From: Scedosporium boydii
Lineage: Eukaryota > Ascomycota > Sordariomycetes > Microascales > Microascaceae
Direction: 5' to 3'
DNA: 64,000 nucleotides
Assembly: GCA_002221725.1 (NCBI GenBank)
Contig: NJFT01000040.1
Span: forward strand, 124,001 to 188,000
The translations under genes were made by a program, and so were the position numbers. Every line of letters starts with the position of its first letter. Position 1 is the first letter of the stretch. Positions 1 to 9,739 of this stretch are shown here, piece by piece. Under the pieces are notes generated by a model. That model saw only the letters and a list, made by a program, of their open reading frames with translations, was not told the DNA's origin and ran no database searches.

Positions 1-652
1 TCCGGTCGCCTTGAACACGATTCCTGGGAAGCGTACCCGACATGTATGACGCCTTCCGCCGAGATATGTCCCGATGCGCGACCCTGGCTGATGGAGGTGT
101 GCGGCGATCCCGGCGGAGGGCCGTCGGGGCCGAGCTCACCGGCCTCGCGAAGTGCGAGAGCGGGTGCACGAAACGAATATGCGGACTCAGGTGCTGCGGG
201 ACCGAGTACGACCGGGCCCGAAGGTAAGTAGACGTGCCGAAGTAGTAGTGGCCCACGGCGGCATCCAAGAGGGATCGCAACGTCTTGACGGAAGAACGGA
301 ATCGAATCGAGGGACCTTCGATGCGAGCATCATGAATGCCTTCGTCCTTCAGCCAAGACATCACCGAGCGTGCTGCATGTTGGTCTGGGATTTGGTATTT
401 TTCGGCCTCTTCCTTGGTGAGATAATGTCCGTAGTCGACATGGGTCGGGTCGCTGATAGCAGCGAGTCTTGCCTTCAGCGCGGGCAGGCAAGGCTGGTGT
501 AATTCGATAGAAAGGTCAAGGCTTTCGCTCGGGAGGGCCCTTTTCATGTGCTTCCACTCAGCAGGCAAGTCAGGACTATGGGTATGAACTCTCATAGCCT
601 CGACACTAGTAGCCAACACTAGGAGCGCCAAGGCACACAGTAATGACATCAT
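1..652 (-). CDS. Secreted sedolisin (peptidase S53), N-terminal part, cut by the window edge
   Basis: The minus strand is open from ATG at 652 to the window edge. The first 19 codons look like a signal peptide (hydrophobic LLCALALLVLATSV, then E-A). What follows matches the pro-kumamolisin activation domain of fungal sedolisins: a start like LDLSIELHQP, then LKARLAAISDPTHVDYGHYL, KEEAEKY and, near the domain end, SVKTLRSLLDAAVGHYYF and ARSYSVPQHLSPHI. These proteases are secreted as zymogens and cleave proteins or tripeptides at acid pH; the Ser-Glu-Asp catalytic domain would lie beyond coordinate 1. The last 40 or so codons (about 1-120) are Arg/Pro-rich and less typical, and a GTGAGC near 112 could be an intron donor, so the edge portion is uncertain. 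The prodomain call is firm; intactness of the whole gene cannot be judged. Confidence 0.75.
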   Translation of the reverse strand, partial: MMSLLCALALLVLATSVEAMRVHTHSPDLPAEWKHMKRALPSESLDLSIELHQPCLPALKARLAAISDPTHVDYGHYLTKEEAEKYQIPDQHAARSVMSWLKDEGIHDARIEGPSIRFRSSVKTLRSLLDAAVGHYYFGTSTYLRARSYSVPQHLSPHIRFVHPLSHFARPVSSAPTALRRDRRTPPSARVAHRDISRRKASYMSGTLPRNRVQGDR

Positions 653-1821
653 CACGGGGATCCTCAGGATATGATATACAGCTTGCGGGTGCGGACTGAC
701 TCCGATGAAACTACCAACGGTCACACCGAGTGGAGAACACGGAGCATGCAGTTATATGTACTCATTCATGACATTCAATTCAGAGAGGGAGCGGATCCCG
801 TCCCCAGGGCTTTCCCGAAGGAAGCAGAAGTGATGGCAATGCCTACAACACCAAACAGGGTTGCGTGTGAAACAGCAGTGCCCAGGGCTATAATTACATG
901 TCCCCATACATGGAAGGAATAGCAGAATCCTCTGATCATAGACGGCGTGGCTCGGCTAACTTGACTCCGTACGGTCAGCCCGAAACAGTGCCGCAACGAC
1001 AAATATCACGAAGAGGTGTTGTAATGATTTTGAGGTTTGTCTCTTCGAAAGTGGGGGATCGGCGAACTGCTTCGTAGGATCAAATCCTTTGCCACGCGGC
1101 CCGATAAGAATTGTACCACCTTCCTGCCCGCTAGCGCTGGAGGCCTTAAATGATCGTCACCCGTGTACCTCGGTAAGCTGTCGTGTGGTGTACTCTCGTT
1201 GGTCCTTCTTGCGAGGGTTCCGGCTACGCTATCGAATGTGCCACATTGGGACCGCCAGACAGGAGCAATCCCTCCCCCAAACAGGAACTTTTAGTAGTAT
1301 CTCAAGTGGGGGTATACTCTATACACGATGAACTAGCCGGTGAACTAGCCGTAACTCCCCCTCCCCGCGGGCCGGCCCGAAGGAGCTGAAAGAGTGGATA
1401 CGGAAACCCCTCCCTTCACCTACTTCTTTCCAGTTAATATTTCGAAGAGGTACCCTTAAGAGCCCCCGCAAATCAGGAGTGAGACGGACTGGTGTGACCT
1501 AGCGAGTCCAATCAAACAATAAAGAACAACAGTGATCGACTGGTTCATTTTATCAATAAGGGAAATACTACGGATGTATAGTATGCAGGATATGAAGTAG
1601 ATGAGAGATAAAATAGACAATAGATTCGAAAGGTTGATAGTACTGATGAACACATTGTTGGATATGAGACATTTTTCTGGCCATCCTCACAAATATCCGG
1701 AGAGTCCATTTTCCGTCTCCACGCCCGCAGTACTATGCTATTGTCCTTAAGCCCATTTTCCCAACTGAAAGCTTACTGCATTGGGGGTCCTAATCACGGT
1801 CTCAGTGAGACTTACGCCTTC
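653..1821. other. Intergenic, no gene recognised
   Basis: Upstream of the protease and downstream of the next small secreted gene. Short open frames here have no recognisable domain or splice structure. The part around 1440-1680 is AT-rich. I see nothing else. Confidence 0.5.
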
Positions 1822-2211
1822 TTATTTAGGAACGCAAGTCAGGTAACCACCGACGGTGTAACACTCTGAAAACTCGTGTTAGCACCTGAGTTTCTACTCC
1901 AGCCCTGCATTCTAGGATACAACTTACTTCCGCTGACAACCTTGGATTTGTCCGATGGGCCCGAGTGGTATTTGCAGCTGTGGCCCGACTTGTACGAGCA
2001 GTTGTTAGGGCAGTTGCATGCGTAGTCTGCAAGGATGAAGTCAGTCAAGTCCAAGACCACCGACGTCGGGATCAGGGTAATACAGACAAGGTGAGGTAGC
2101 GATGTTGATTTCGCGTGTCTCGATCTCGTTTGGAACGTTGACGGCAGCTCCCATAGCCTGGCCGGCAAAGAGGAGAGCGCAGATGGAGAAGATGGTAGTG
2201 GTGAACTGCAT
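1822..2211 (-). CDS. Small secreted cysteine-rich protein (88 aa, three exons)
   Basis: Exons are 2211-2088, 2026-1928 and 1865-1822. Both introns are canonical: 61 nt with donor GTCTGT, branch TTGACTGAC and acceptor TTGCAG; 62 nt with donor GTAAGT, branch GCTAACA and acceptor TTTCAG. Phases match (both phase 1) and the product ends at TAA. Residues 1-22 are a clear signal peptide (MQFTTTIFSICALLFAGQ). The mature part has a short propeptide-like stretch and six cysteines in the pattern C-x-C-x3-C-x7-C-x(n)-C-x8-C around CNCPNNCSYK and SGPSDKSKVVSG. The six cysteines suggest three disulfides in an extracellular protein. I recognise the general class (small secreted cysteine-rich protein, effector-like or antimicrobial-like) but not a named family, so I assign no function. 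No single open frame covers it, so automated calling could miss it. Confidence 0.75.
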
Positions 2212-2813
2212 TGTGGTTGGTAGCGAAAGCTTGAGCGGTTTGGCTTTGGTTTCTGGTGTTGGTGTTTGGCTTGAATGATGCTGACGATGCTGATAATGCT
2301 GATGATGTCTGTGTTGGAGATGACTTGTTGAAAGGGAGATTTCTTAGCCTTTTATAGACATCTGAAGACCGTCAATCTACTGAGAATTAATGACAGGAGA
2401 GTCACTGCGGCTCCCTCGCTTGTTCATTCGTACGATGGCATTGATCCTCGAATCCTGATTTCCATTCTCCCCCATATTTTTAGAAACACGAAACGAACCA
2501 TAGACGGAGGATTAAAATGAGCTGTACTACAAATCTTCCTTGCGCGTTGTAAAGGATCAAGGCAGACAAGGCAATTCTCGCTGCGGCAGATCATAACGGA
2601 TTCTGCGTTGGTGCGGGGTTTTGCTGGGGGGGTTGCAAGGCTGCGCAAAAGCAGCAATCCGATATCAATGCATGATGGGCAGAACAAATGCGGCATTTTG
2701 TTTTTGTTTGGCCGAACTGGAAGCGGCTGTCCTTTAGCCGAAGCGTTCCTTTACTTGCGTAGGGTTTTGTGAGAGGCGTTAAGGGATTCGGCCCCAAGAG
2801 GAACACCCTTCCC
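2212..2813. other. Intergenic, promoter side of the small secreted gene
   Basis: Contains trinucleotide-like GATGCTGA repeats near 2275-2310 in the presumed 5' region of the minus-strand secreted gene. No gene recognised. Confidence 0.45.
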
Positions 2814-3413
2814 AATGATGATCAATGTTTGTTCTCTTTTACTGTTGGATCCTTCTGGGGGCCTTTTCCGGAGAAAGATCGTCAATGGGTCGATTGAAGA
2901 ACTGGGACTCAGTAGGTCCCAACGACGATCAATTTAGGTTCTTTTGTCACTGTCAGATCCTTCTGGGATCCTTCTGGGACCAGATCATCAATAAGTTGAT
3001 GCAAAAACCCGGACTCAGTCGGTCCCAACGACGACCAATCTAGGTTCTTCTGTTATTGTTGGATCCTTCTGGGATCAGATCATGGATAAGTTGATGGAAG
3101 AACTTGGACTCAGTGCGTCTCAACGACGATCAATTTAGGTTCTTTTGTTACTGTTGGATCCTTCTGGGATCCTTCTAGGACTATATCATGAATAAGTTGA
3201 TGGAAGAACTTAGACTCAGTAGGTCCCAACGACGGCCAATCCAGGTTCCTTTGTTATTGTTGGATCCTTCTGAGGACAAGATCGTCAATAAGTTGATGGA
3301 AGGATCTGGACTCAGTAGGTCCCGACGATGATCGATTTAGGTTCTTTTGTCACTGTTGGATCCTTCTGAGGACCAGATCGTCAATAGGTCGATGGAAGAA
3401 CTCGGACTCAGTG
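2814..3413. repeat. Minisatellite of six ~96-107 bp units
   Basis: A tandem direct repeat. The word GTTCTTTTGT or a close variant recurs at 2831, 2938, 3044, 3140, 3245 and 3341, so successive periods are 107, 106, 96, 105 and 96 bp. Each unit runs through TTGTTGGATCCTTCTG, AAGTTGATGGAAGAAC, GGACTCAGTAGGTCCCAACG and ends near GATCAATTTAGG. Long and short units differ by presence or absence of a second copy of the roughly 10-bp word GGATCCTTCT, so slippage occurs at two scales. The array sits between two small secreted-protein genes. No unit carries a convincing open frame across copies. Confidence 0.9.
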
Positions 3414-3485
3414 GGCTGTGTGTCTACGGCGGATTCTCTGACATACATGGCTCGATGGATTCTCCAACTGTTATTGCCACTCAAG

Positions 3486-3493
3486 ATATAAAA
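3486..3493 (+). promoter_or_regulatory. TATA-like box of the secreted protein gene at 3628
   Basis: ATATAAAA lies about 135 bp before the ATG, just after the minisatellite, at a plausible distance for a transcript start near 3515-3525. Inferred from sequence only. Confidence 0.4.
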
Positions 3494-3627
3494 ACCCCCT
3501 TATCCCGACTGCTGTTGCGATCACCAGAACGAGCAATCACACTGGCAAAGACAGCCAAGAACATCTTTTCTCGAAAATACCTTTGCAATTTACCCCTCAG
3601 CCAAGTCTTTTACACTTGTCATCCAAG

Positions 3628-4225
3628 ATGAATTTGAACACGTTGCTCCTTCTGATTGCCTCTGCTGTCCCCCGGATGGCTGTGGCCGAAAAGAGTGTTA
3701 AGAGCCGGGGCACCTCAATCGATCCAGATCCTCAACAGGTCAGAAGGTCTGTCGATGAGGTGCTGCTGCCTATAGCTGGCAATGGCAATGTGCACGAGAT
3801 CATGGCCAAGCTTGAGGAAGAAGGCTTCCCGGATCTTCTAGGCCGTGACATTTCTACACTTGAAAAGCGTATCACGATCGGCCGTCCTCGAGAAAAATGG
3901 GTTGATGTCCCCGCTGCATGTGTAAGTGAAGTTGGAGACCTCGTGGTTGTAATGGCACAATCTAACATTCATTACCTAGGCCTCTTGCATTCTGACCTGC
4001 TTGGTGGGGATGTACGGATTCTACAATCCAGGAGCACAAGTCAATACTGTATCAGTTTGGCGCCACATTGGGTCGTAAGGCAATCCTTTATCTCATCCTC
4101 ATTTGCAACGAGACTGACGCGTACATAGCTGCGGAGTAAGCTGCGTCTTCTCTGGACAATGCAATGTGCCACAGGCGGAAACTTGGCAAGCTCAACAACC
4201 GCACGAAAACATGCCACTGGAATAA
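3628..4225 (+). CDS. Secreted protein with C-terminal cysteine-rich domain (161 aa)
   Basis: Exons are 3628-3921, 3980-4074 and 4129-4225. Intron 1 (58 nt) has donor GTAAGT and acceptor CCTAG; intron 2 (54 nt) has donor GTAAGG, a CTGAC branch and acceptor ACATAG. Phases agree (0 and 2). I start at ATG 3628 because it opens a signal peptide (MNLNTLLLLIASAVPRMAVA); an upstream in-frame start would bury it. Residues 21-97 are polar and probably a propeptide, with a Lys-Arg (KR) dibasic site near residue 88 that could be cut by a Kex2-type protease. The last third holds six cysteines, at about residues 98, 101, 105, 131, 135 and 141, separated by a hydrophobic Gly/Tyr-rich stretch. The C-C-C ... 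C-C-C pattern resembles defensin-like or small effector folds, but I cannot name a family. The cysteine domain begins exactly at the first intron. Confidence 0.75.
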
Positions 4226-5198
4226 TTACCGATGAATTATTTGGGCTGTTCATCATCTACCTTAGTAGGTAGGCAGGAGGTAGTCGTTGTGAGACCAGAT
4301 CTGCCAGCACGCGGTTACAAATGAGGTTTGGTCACTGCAATTGTACACCTGAGTTTATGAAACTTGCTTCTCTCTGTCGGGGTGTAGTTGTTTCGAAGGG
4401 AAGTTTTGCAAATGCTAGGTTAGCTCGCTCATTCTAAGCAAACATTCCCTGCCTATAGCTGCACGGACCTATAGTGAATTTGTCGTCCGAGTGTAAATTC
4501 ATCACGTTTGTTCCACACGACTATGCTAGAGCGTGGTAGTTTAGGAACATTGTTGTAGATAGAGACTTAACTACTGCGTAGGAGATGATCTACAGGCGTA
4601 ATGCATATACTCCGTACATCTCTATTGCAATTGCTAGATCACTATTGTGGCAATAAAGACGTATCCTAGCTTCGGGAGTTGAGACTTTAGTTTGCCCTCT
4701 CAGATCAGTCCACCTCTACCTCTACCCCCTGTCCAAGCCTATCGTGGCTGGCTCCCAAGAAGGTACGAAGTACCTCGTTCACACACACGCGAGTCTATTG
4801 TAGTCTAGAGCTGGCAAGGCCTATTATTGGCTGGCAGGTCGATCCCCACCATCCTCGCAGAGTCGAATTCGAAGCCACTGGTCGACGACGTGCTCATCTG
4901 ACACATATATTTAGTATTTAACATCGCACTTCCCGCTTGCCAAATGGCGGAACCCCATTTAAATCAAGTCCCCTATTCTTCAATCTTCATACACATTTAC
5001 CACATTGACTCTCTTGACTACGTCTTGTGAAATCCAAACTCCAAGAAACAAGACTAGGGCCCCTTTTATTTCTCTCCCTCTCTCCTTTTCTTCTCTTCCC
5101 TTCTTCCTTTTTTTTCCTTTTCTTTTTTTTCTTCTTACTTCCTTACATACAACTGTCAGGTTAACACATGCCCAAACACAGCCTGTTTGCTCTGCAGC
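4226..5198. other. Intergenic with polypyrimidine tract before the next gene
   Basis: No gene recognised. From about 5070 to 5140 the plus strand is almost pure C/T, a common feature just upstream of fungal transcript starts; it leads into the gene at 5199. Confidence 0.5.
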
Positions 5199-5936
5199 AT
5201 GGATAGCAACACGCGTCAAACCTCCCCATTCCTTGAGCTGCCGTATTATATCCGACATGACATTTATATCCATGCTCTGGACTACCCAGACCTTAGCCCT
5301 ATCTTTGCACGGATCCAGAAGCAGAACGACGTAGATGACTACGAGCACACGAAGACCCAGAAGCTGCCAATCAGTGTCCGCCCGACACCCCACGTCCCAG
5401 CAGAGCTAAAGACCACCCCTGGCATCATGTTGTGCAGTCGACAGACGGCTTGGGAAGCCCAGCAAGTGTGGCGTTACAAAACCTTTACTCTTAAGCGACC
5501 ACCGTCTAGTACAGCAACCTTGGCGCGGCCGATGGATATTACCGAATTCATCAGTGAAGATATGTTGAAACGCATGCGGCAAGTGCATTTCATCGTGAAT
5601 CTATGGAGCAATCCTAGGGCCTGGCTCAAGACAGTGGAGATGCTCTTAGATATCTGGTGTGTTGAAAACCACCTGGAAAGGATTGATATTACGTTAGAGC
5701 AGCCTCATCAGCTGCCGCCTGGTGAGTTCTGGCCTCGGGATTGCAGACGCTACTTTGCTCCCATGCTATCCATGGTATGTATATGGCTTCAATATACCTC
5801 TTCTAATACTTTACTAAGTGGCGAGGCGGTATTGACCTGTCTTCAGATTCGAGGCTTTGCCGAGGTAGCTGGCATTGAGCTAATCGCGACACCACCACTC
5901 CCAGAGCTCCCTGTCAAAAAGTGGCCTAATGATTAA
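5199..5936 (+). CDS. 2EXR/F-box-like protein of unknown function (about 221 aa, one intron)
   Basis: The start is ATG 5199. The N-terminus, FLELPYYIRHDIYIHAL, matches the opening of the fungal 2EXR/F-box-like family (typically LP-x-E-I-R-x-x-I-Y). The middle carries R-Q-T-x-E-A-x-x-V, a typical conserved step of these proteins. A 72-nt segment, 5775-5846, has donor GTATGT, a TACTAAG branch and acceptor TTCAG. It is a multiple of three without stops, so the frame is open either way; I infer it is a real intron because its three signals are strong. Such proteins are common and expanded in Pezizomycotina and are mostly uncharacterised; some F-box relatives bind SCF ubiquitin ligases, but nothing here proves that. 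Confidence 0.68.
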   Translation: MDSNTRQTSPFLELPYYIRHDIYIHALDYPDLSPIFARIQKQNDVDDYEHTKTQKLPISVRPTPHVPAELKTTPGIMLCSRQTAWEAQQVWRYKTFTLKRPPSSTATLARPMDITEFISEDMLKRMRQVHFIVNLWSNPRAWLKTVEMLLDIWCVENHLERIDITLEQPHQLPPGEFWPRDCRRYFAPMLSMVCIWLQYTSSNTLLSGEAVLTCLQIRGFAEVAGIELIATPPLPELPVKKWPND

Positions 5937-7207
5937 CGAAACAGAATCGTTGTGTGGGGCGAGGTGTATCACACTAAAGCGGTGAGAGGGCCGCAGTTTC
6001 GGCGGCCCTCGGTTCTAGGAGCTCGTTCTCTAGTATTCTAACTACGCTATCTATGAAATTAAAGTTGATGAAAGGTTTGGAACTGCACGGTTTCTTAGAA
6101 ACTGCTTTTTGAAATGCCTGCTGTGTTTTATCAAGATTATAGGCTCCACAGTGAGCACGGCTTTTGTGCCACCTTAATGCCCCCCTTCCCTCGATCCGAG
6201 CAACTATCCTGGAGTAATGCCAACCTCTTCTCCCTGTGCTCTTGAGTGCGCTGGTCACGCCTAAACTCCGATTGCCGGATAGATAATGCAACACCATTTA
6301 CTTGTTCGGCGATGTATCGTGACAATGGACAGAGCCAGTGTCAGATCACCAATCGTGCATTCTTAGAGATCTTACTAAGTAGAGGAGTACTTGGAGAGGA
6401 CTCTAGTAGGGAATACTTGAAGCTATCAACCGCGGGCCTCTATCTATTTCCTAGTCGCATTCTATTGTCATGCACCCCCGGTCTAAGTATTCCACCTTCT
6501 CTTGGTACTAGGCCAAGAGCGTCGAAGGGACGAAGAATGGAATTTAAAGGGAACTGGAGAGAATAAACTGTTGAAATTGAAGGGATAGATCCAAGAGGGA
6601 TGAAGGATGGAGTCCGAAGGGTAAAAAGATATCGAAAGAGAACGGAAAAGAATGTATGGTTAGAACCGAATGGTGGATTTAGAGGCGATATGCTTTGTCT
6701 TTGTCTTTTCTATTTCTGTGGACCTAGGCTATTGGGAGCTCATTTCTTGATATCTCTCATTGCTCTATTCTTAGAACGGATTCCATTGACTATCGTAAGG
6801 GGACTTCATTTTCGTTTGGTTCACTAGAATTTATTAGTTGTCCTCAGGTATAAACAGATTCATGAGTTCTTCGCCTCGCCTAGACTAACATGTGGCTTTA
6901 TAGACCAACATCGTCCAGGAGATCCCCCGACGACGGCTTACGTTTTCACGCGAGGCACGTGTGTGAGGCCCTTCATACATGTGCTTTGACTTCCCCATGC
7001 TAGAGGAAAGTGCGAAGACTAAAGACACAATCTAGCTCGGACATGAGTTTGAGAGAACTTCCTTTTTACTCTTCCCGCGTGTTGTCGGCTTAGTCACTCT
7101 TCTTGTTCTGTTCCTACCAACTAAAACTGGACAGTTGAATCCAAACAAACGCAAAACTCTCTCGGCTTGATGCCGCCTTCGTTTCAACAGGCTCCGGAGA
7201 CGATCTT
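5937..7207. other. Intergenic, no gene recognised
   Basis: Short frames only. No domain, tRNA or transposon signature seen. The sequence between 6360 and 6830 is purine- and T-rich without clear repeats. Confidence 0.45.
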
Positions 7208-8297
7208 ATGTCCGGGGTGCTCAGAACTCATCTCAAAGACGTCGATAGTGGCGACCATGCCATCTTCCGACACAAGTTCCCCGCGGGACTACTCTCCTTG
7301 CCATCAGTCGAGGAAGTCAGAGAAGCAGCCCTCAAATCAGGAAATCCGAGGGCCAAAAGCCATTGCCGCCCTCCACCTGTAGAGTTCCCGGCCCTCGGGC
7401 TCCTGGTAAAGTACGGATCACAAGTTTCGATCGCCGAAGCGCACTGCCTTATCTTTGTGCGGGAGAATCTTCCGAACATTCGAGTACCTGACGTGTAAGG
7501 ATGGAGTAGCGACGATGACCAGAACTTCATCTATATGGAACGTCTATATGGTCCGACTCTCGAACAGTGTTGGGGTGATCTCGATGAAGAAGAGAAGGTT
7601 GATATCTGCCAGCAACTCCGGGAGATGGTCAAGTCCTGGAGGGCTCTACCACAGGACATTGTGGGGGACGTTGGCGGTAGTAATACTTCTTTCATAGGTA
7701 AGTTTGTCCCCTCCTGTTTCCCACCTTTCTTTCTTGCCGTATGCTAAACGCCGTGGTGAATAGGCAACGTCTATAGAGGGCCATTGTTAGATTACATTTT
7801 TGTGAACAGCAGCGCCATAAATGCGGGCCTTTTCAGCACAGTCTACGAATTCCACGACTATTTCACATTAAGTTTTGGGCCAGGGCGCGGAATACCAGTC
7901 GAGGGGCGTGGGCCACGCCCTTATCGGTCTACACTACCCGACGACGTTCCTATCGTTTTTACACACGCCGACCTCCACCCAAGCAATATTCTCATTACGC
8001 GACCGCAGGCACAGAAAGGTCGTGCCCGTGTTCTTTCCATCATTGACTGGAAGCAGTCTGAATGGTACCCGGCATACTGGGAATACTGCAAGTCTCGCTG
8101 GACCGCCAACATTGGGGGGGGCGTGGGAACGGAAATATCTGCCAATGATCATGGACGTTGCAGACTGCTACCATAACTGGGATTATTTTGTTCTGGCGTA
8201 TGGAATGCAGTGGCCGAAGATTTGTCGGGAAGGACAGCTCTCGCAGGGCTCTTTGTCTAGATGCCAATTGAAGTATTTGACCGCACTTGTCGGTTGA
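7208..8297 (+). pseudogene. APH/phosphotransferase-family pseudogene
   Basis: The frame from 7208 matches the fungal aminoglycoside phosphotransferase-like family: HAIFRHKFPAGLLSLPSVEE, then PPPVEFPALGLLVKYGS (kinase Lys region), then the catalytic loop THADLHPSNIL and the metal-binding IIDWKQSEWYPAYWEYCK. One normal intron (about 7700-7764: donor GTAAGT, branch GCTAAAC, acceptor ATAG) is preserved. Two lesions break the frame. The first is an in-frame TAA at 7496-7498, just before the G-W-S-S-D segment. The second is a run of eight G at 8114-8121, after which the conserved sequence (ERKYLPMIMDVADCYHNWDY) continues in the next frame; seven G would restore it. A single-base homopolymer error could explain the second lesion but not the first, so I call it a pseudogene. 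Confidence 0.75.
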
Positions 8298-9739
8298 GGG
8301 CGAACCCGGGTGGGAGTCACTCAAGAGTCACGAGTCATGACCTTGCTGTTCCAAACTCTGAATGTCGCCAGGCCAGTTGGTGCTCGTGTATGGCTTTCAT
8401 CCTTGCTGTGATCGAGGTGGTATGCACTGTCGCCCGGAGCTGAAATCGCAAGGCGTGACCCCTTTCCTTGACGCGTCGAGACTCGGGAGGATCATAAGCC
8501 CCTACAGGATACGTGGGTTCTCCTGTGAACCTATCATCGCGGCTCGTTGTGTTCATAGACGGCAGGGATGGTACGACACCTAAATCGTGGTAAATGATGA
8601 TAATATTCGGAAATTTGAGAGCTTCCTTCGCCACGGCGATGTATCTTTAGAGAATTCACTACTTCAACTGCGTCACAACACTAGCGAGTAATTTTCTATA
8701 ACTCGACATCCAGCAACCCGGTTCGTGCGACCCTTGCGCTATCCCACCGCATTAGCGCGCCGGGGTTGCGCTCTACCCTGCAGCTTCGCTATGTCAATGT
8801 CCCCGGGCAGCGGTCGATGGAGGCCATGGAATCCTTTACCCAGCCCAGGCTGAGGTGCTGTAAGAGAGTGGTTTCGAATGGCGATATGTACGTGGGAGTA
8901 AATTAGGCAGATAAAAGGGGTAAGACTGTGTCGAAATTGTCCCGGCGAAGGAGCGGTTGCTTGGCATGCCGGATCCGAGCCCCATCTCGCATTAGTGCAC
9001 AAAGCAGACGTGCAAGGGTATAAATAGATGTCTCAAGGGGAAGATACCTTTAGCCATCCGCAAGCTGGAAAGCACTCGAGGTATGGCAGGAACATGTGTG
9101 GCAAAGTCGACGCTGGCAAAGGGAGGGGCGGATTTGCAATCAAGACGCGTCGGCGCTTTTCCAGTGGTTTTACACTGGTGGAATCCTAGGATAATAGGAG
9201 TATTCCGAGCCTCTGGGGCTGCCAGGGGCATACCGATTCGATCGATAACAATGGGTCCGATATGCATCACCATCAGGGATTAGACTTGTTTGCTCTAGTG
9301 TAAAATTCGTGACCACGCTTGCAAGGATCTAGGCATGCATTTTCGCGTGGCTCTTTGCATGAAAAATACCCAAAGTTCAATAGTTCCAGATAACCCCTGC
9401 CCTGTGGCTGCTAGCCTCCTAGCTCAAGGGTCCAAGTCCGATCGCTTGCCACAGCTGCGAATGAATAACCCCCATGGAATTACCAAGGATGTGCTAAATG
9501 CGCTCAGACCTCAGCTCTCAGCTTCCGGCTCTGGATCCAGCAAAAAATTGCGAGCCCGCCTGCCTCTCCGGGGGCACGGTTCGCCCTCGGACCTCATTTC
9601 TAATATGCCCTACGAAGTAGTGTACCTCCGAAATCTCTCTTAAGACGCCATGATCCACGGTTCCCCCTCAAGGGAATTGGACCCCCGGCCACTTGCGAAT
9701 TGTTCTTGACAACATCTTATCTTGCCCGGCGGAGACACG
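8298..9739. other. Intergenic, no gene recognised
   Basis: A TATAAATA word lies at 9019-9026 and is followed by a 66-codon frame that resembles nothing known to me. No domain evidence elsewhere. Confidence 0.45.

Noticed and set aside
9083..9283. A 66-codon frame 57 bp after a TATAAATA box
   Set aside because: The spacing is suggestive but the peptide resembles nothing and has no further support.
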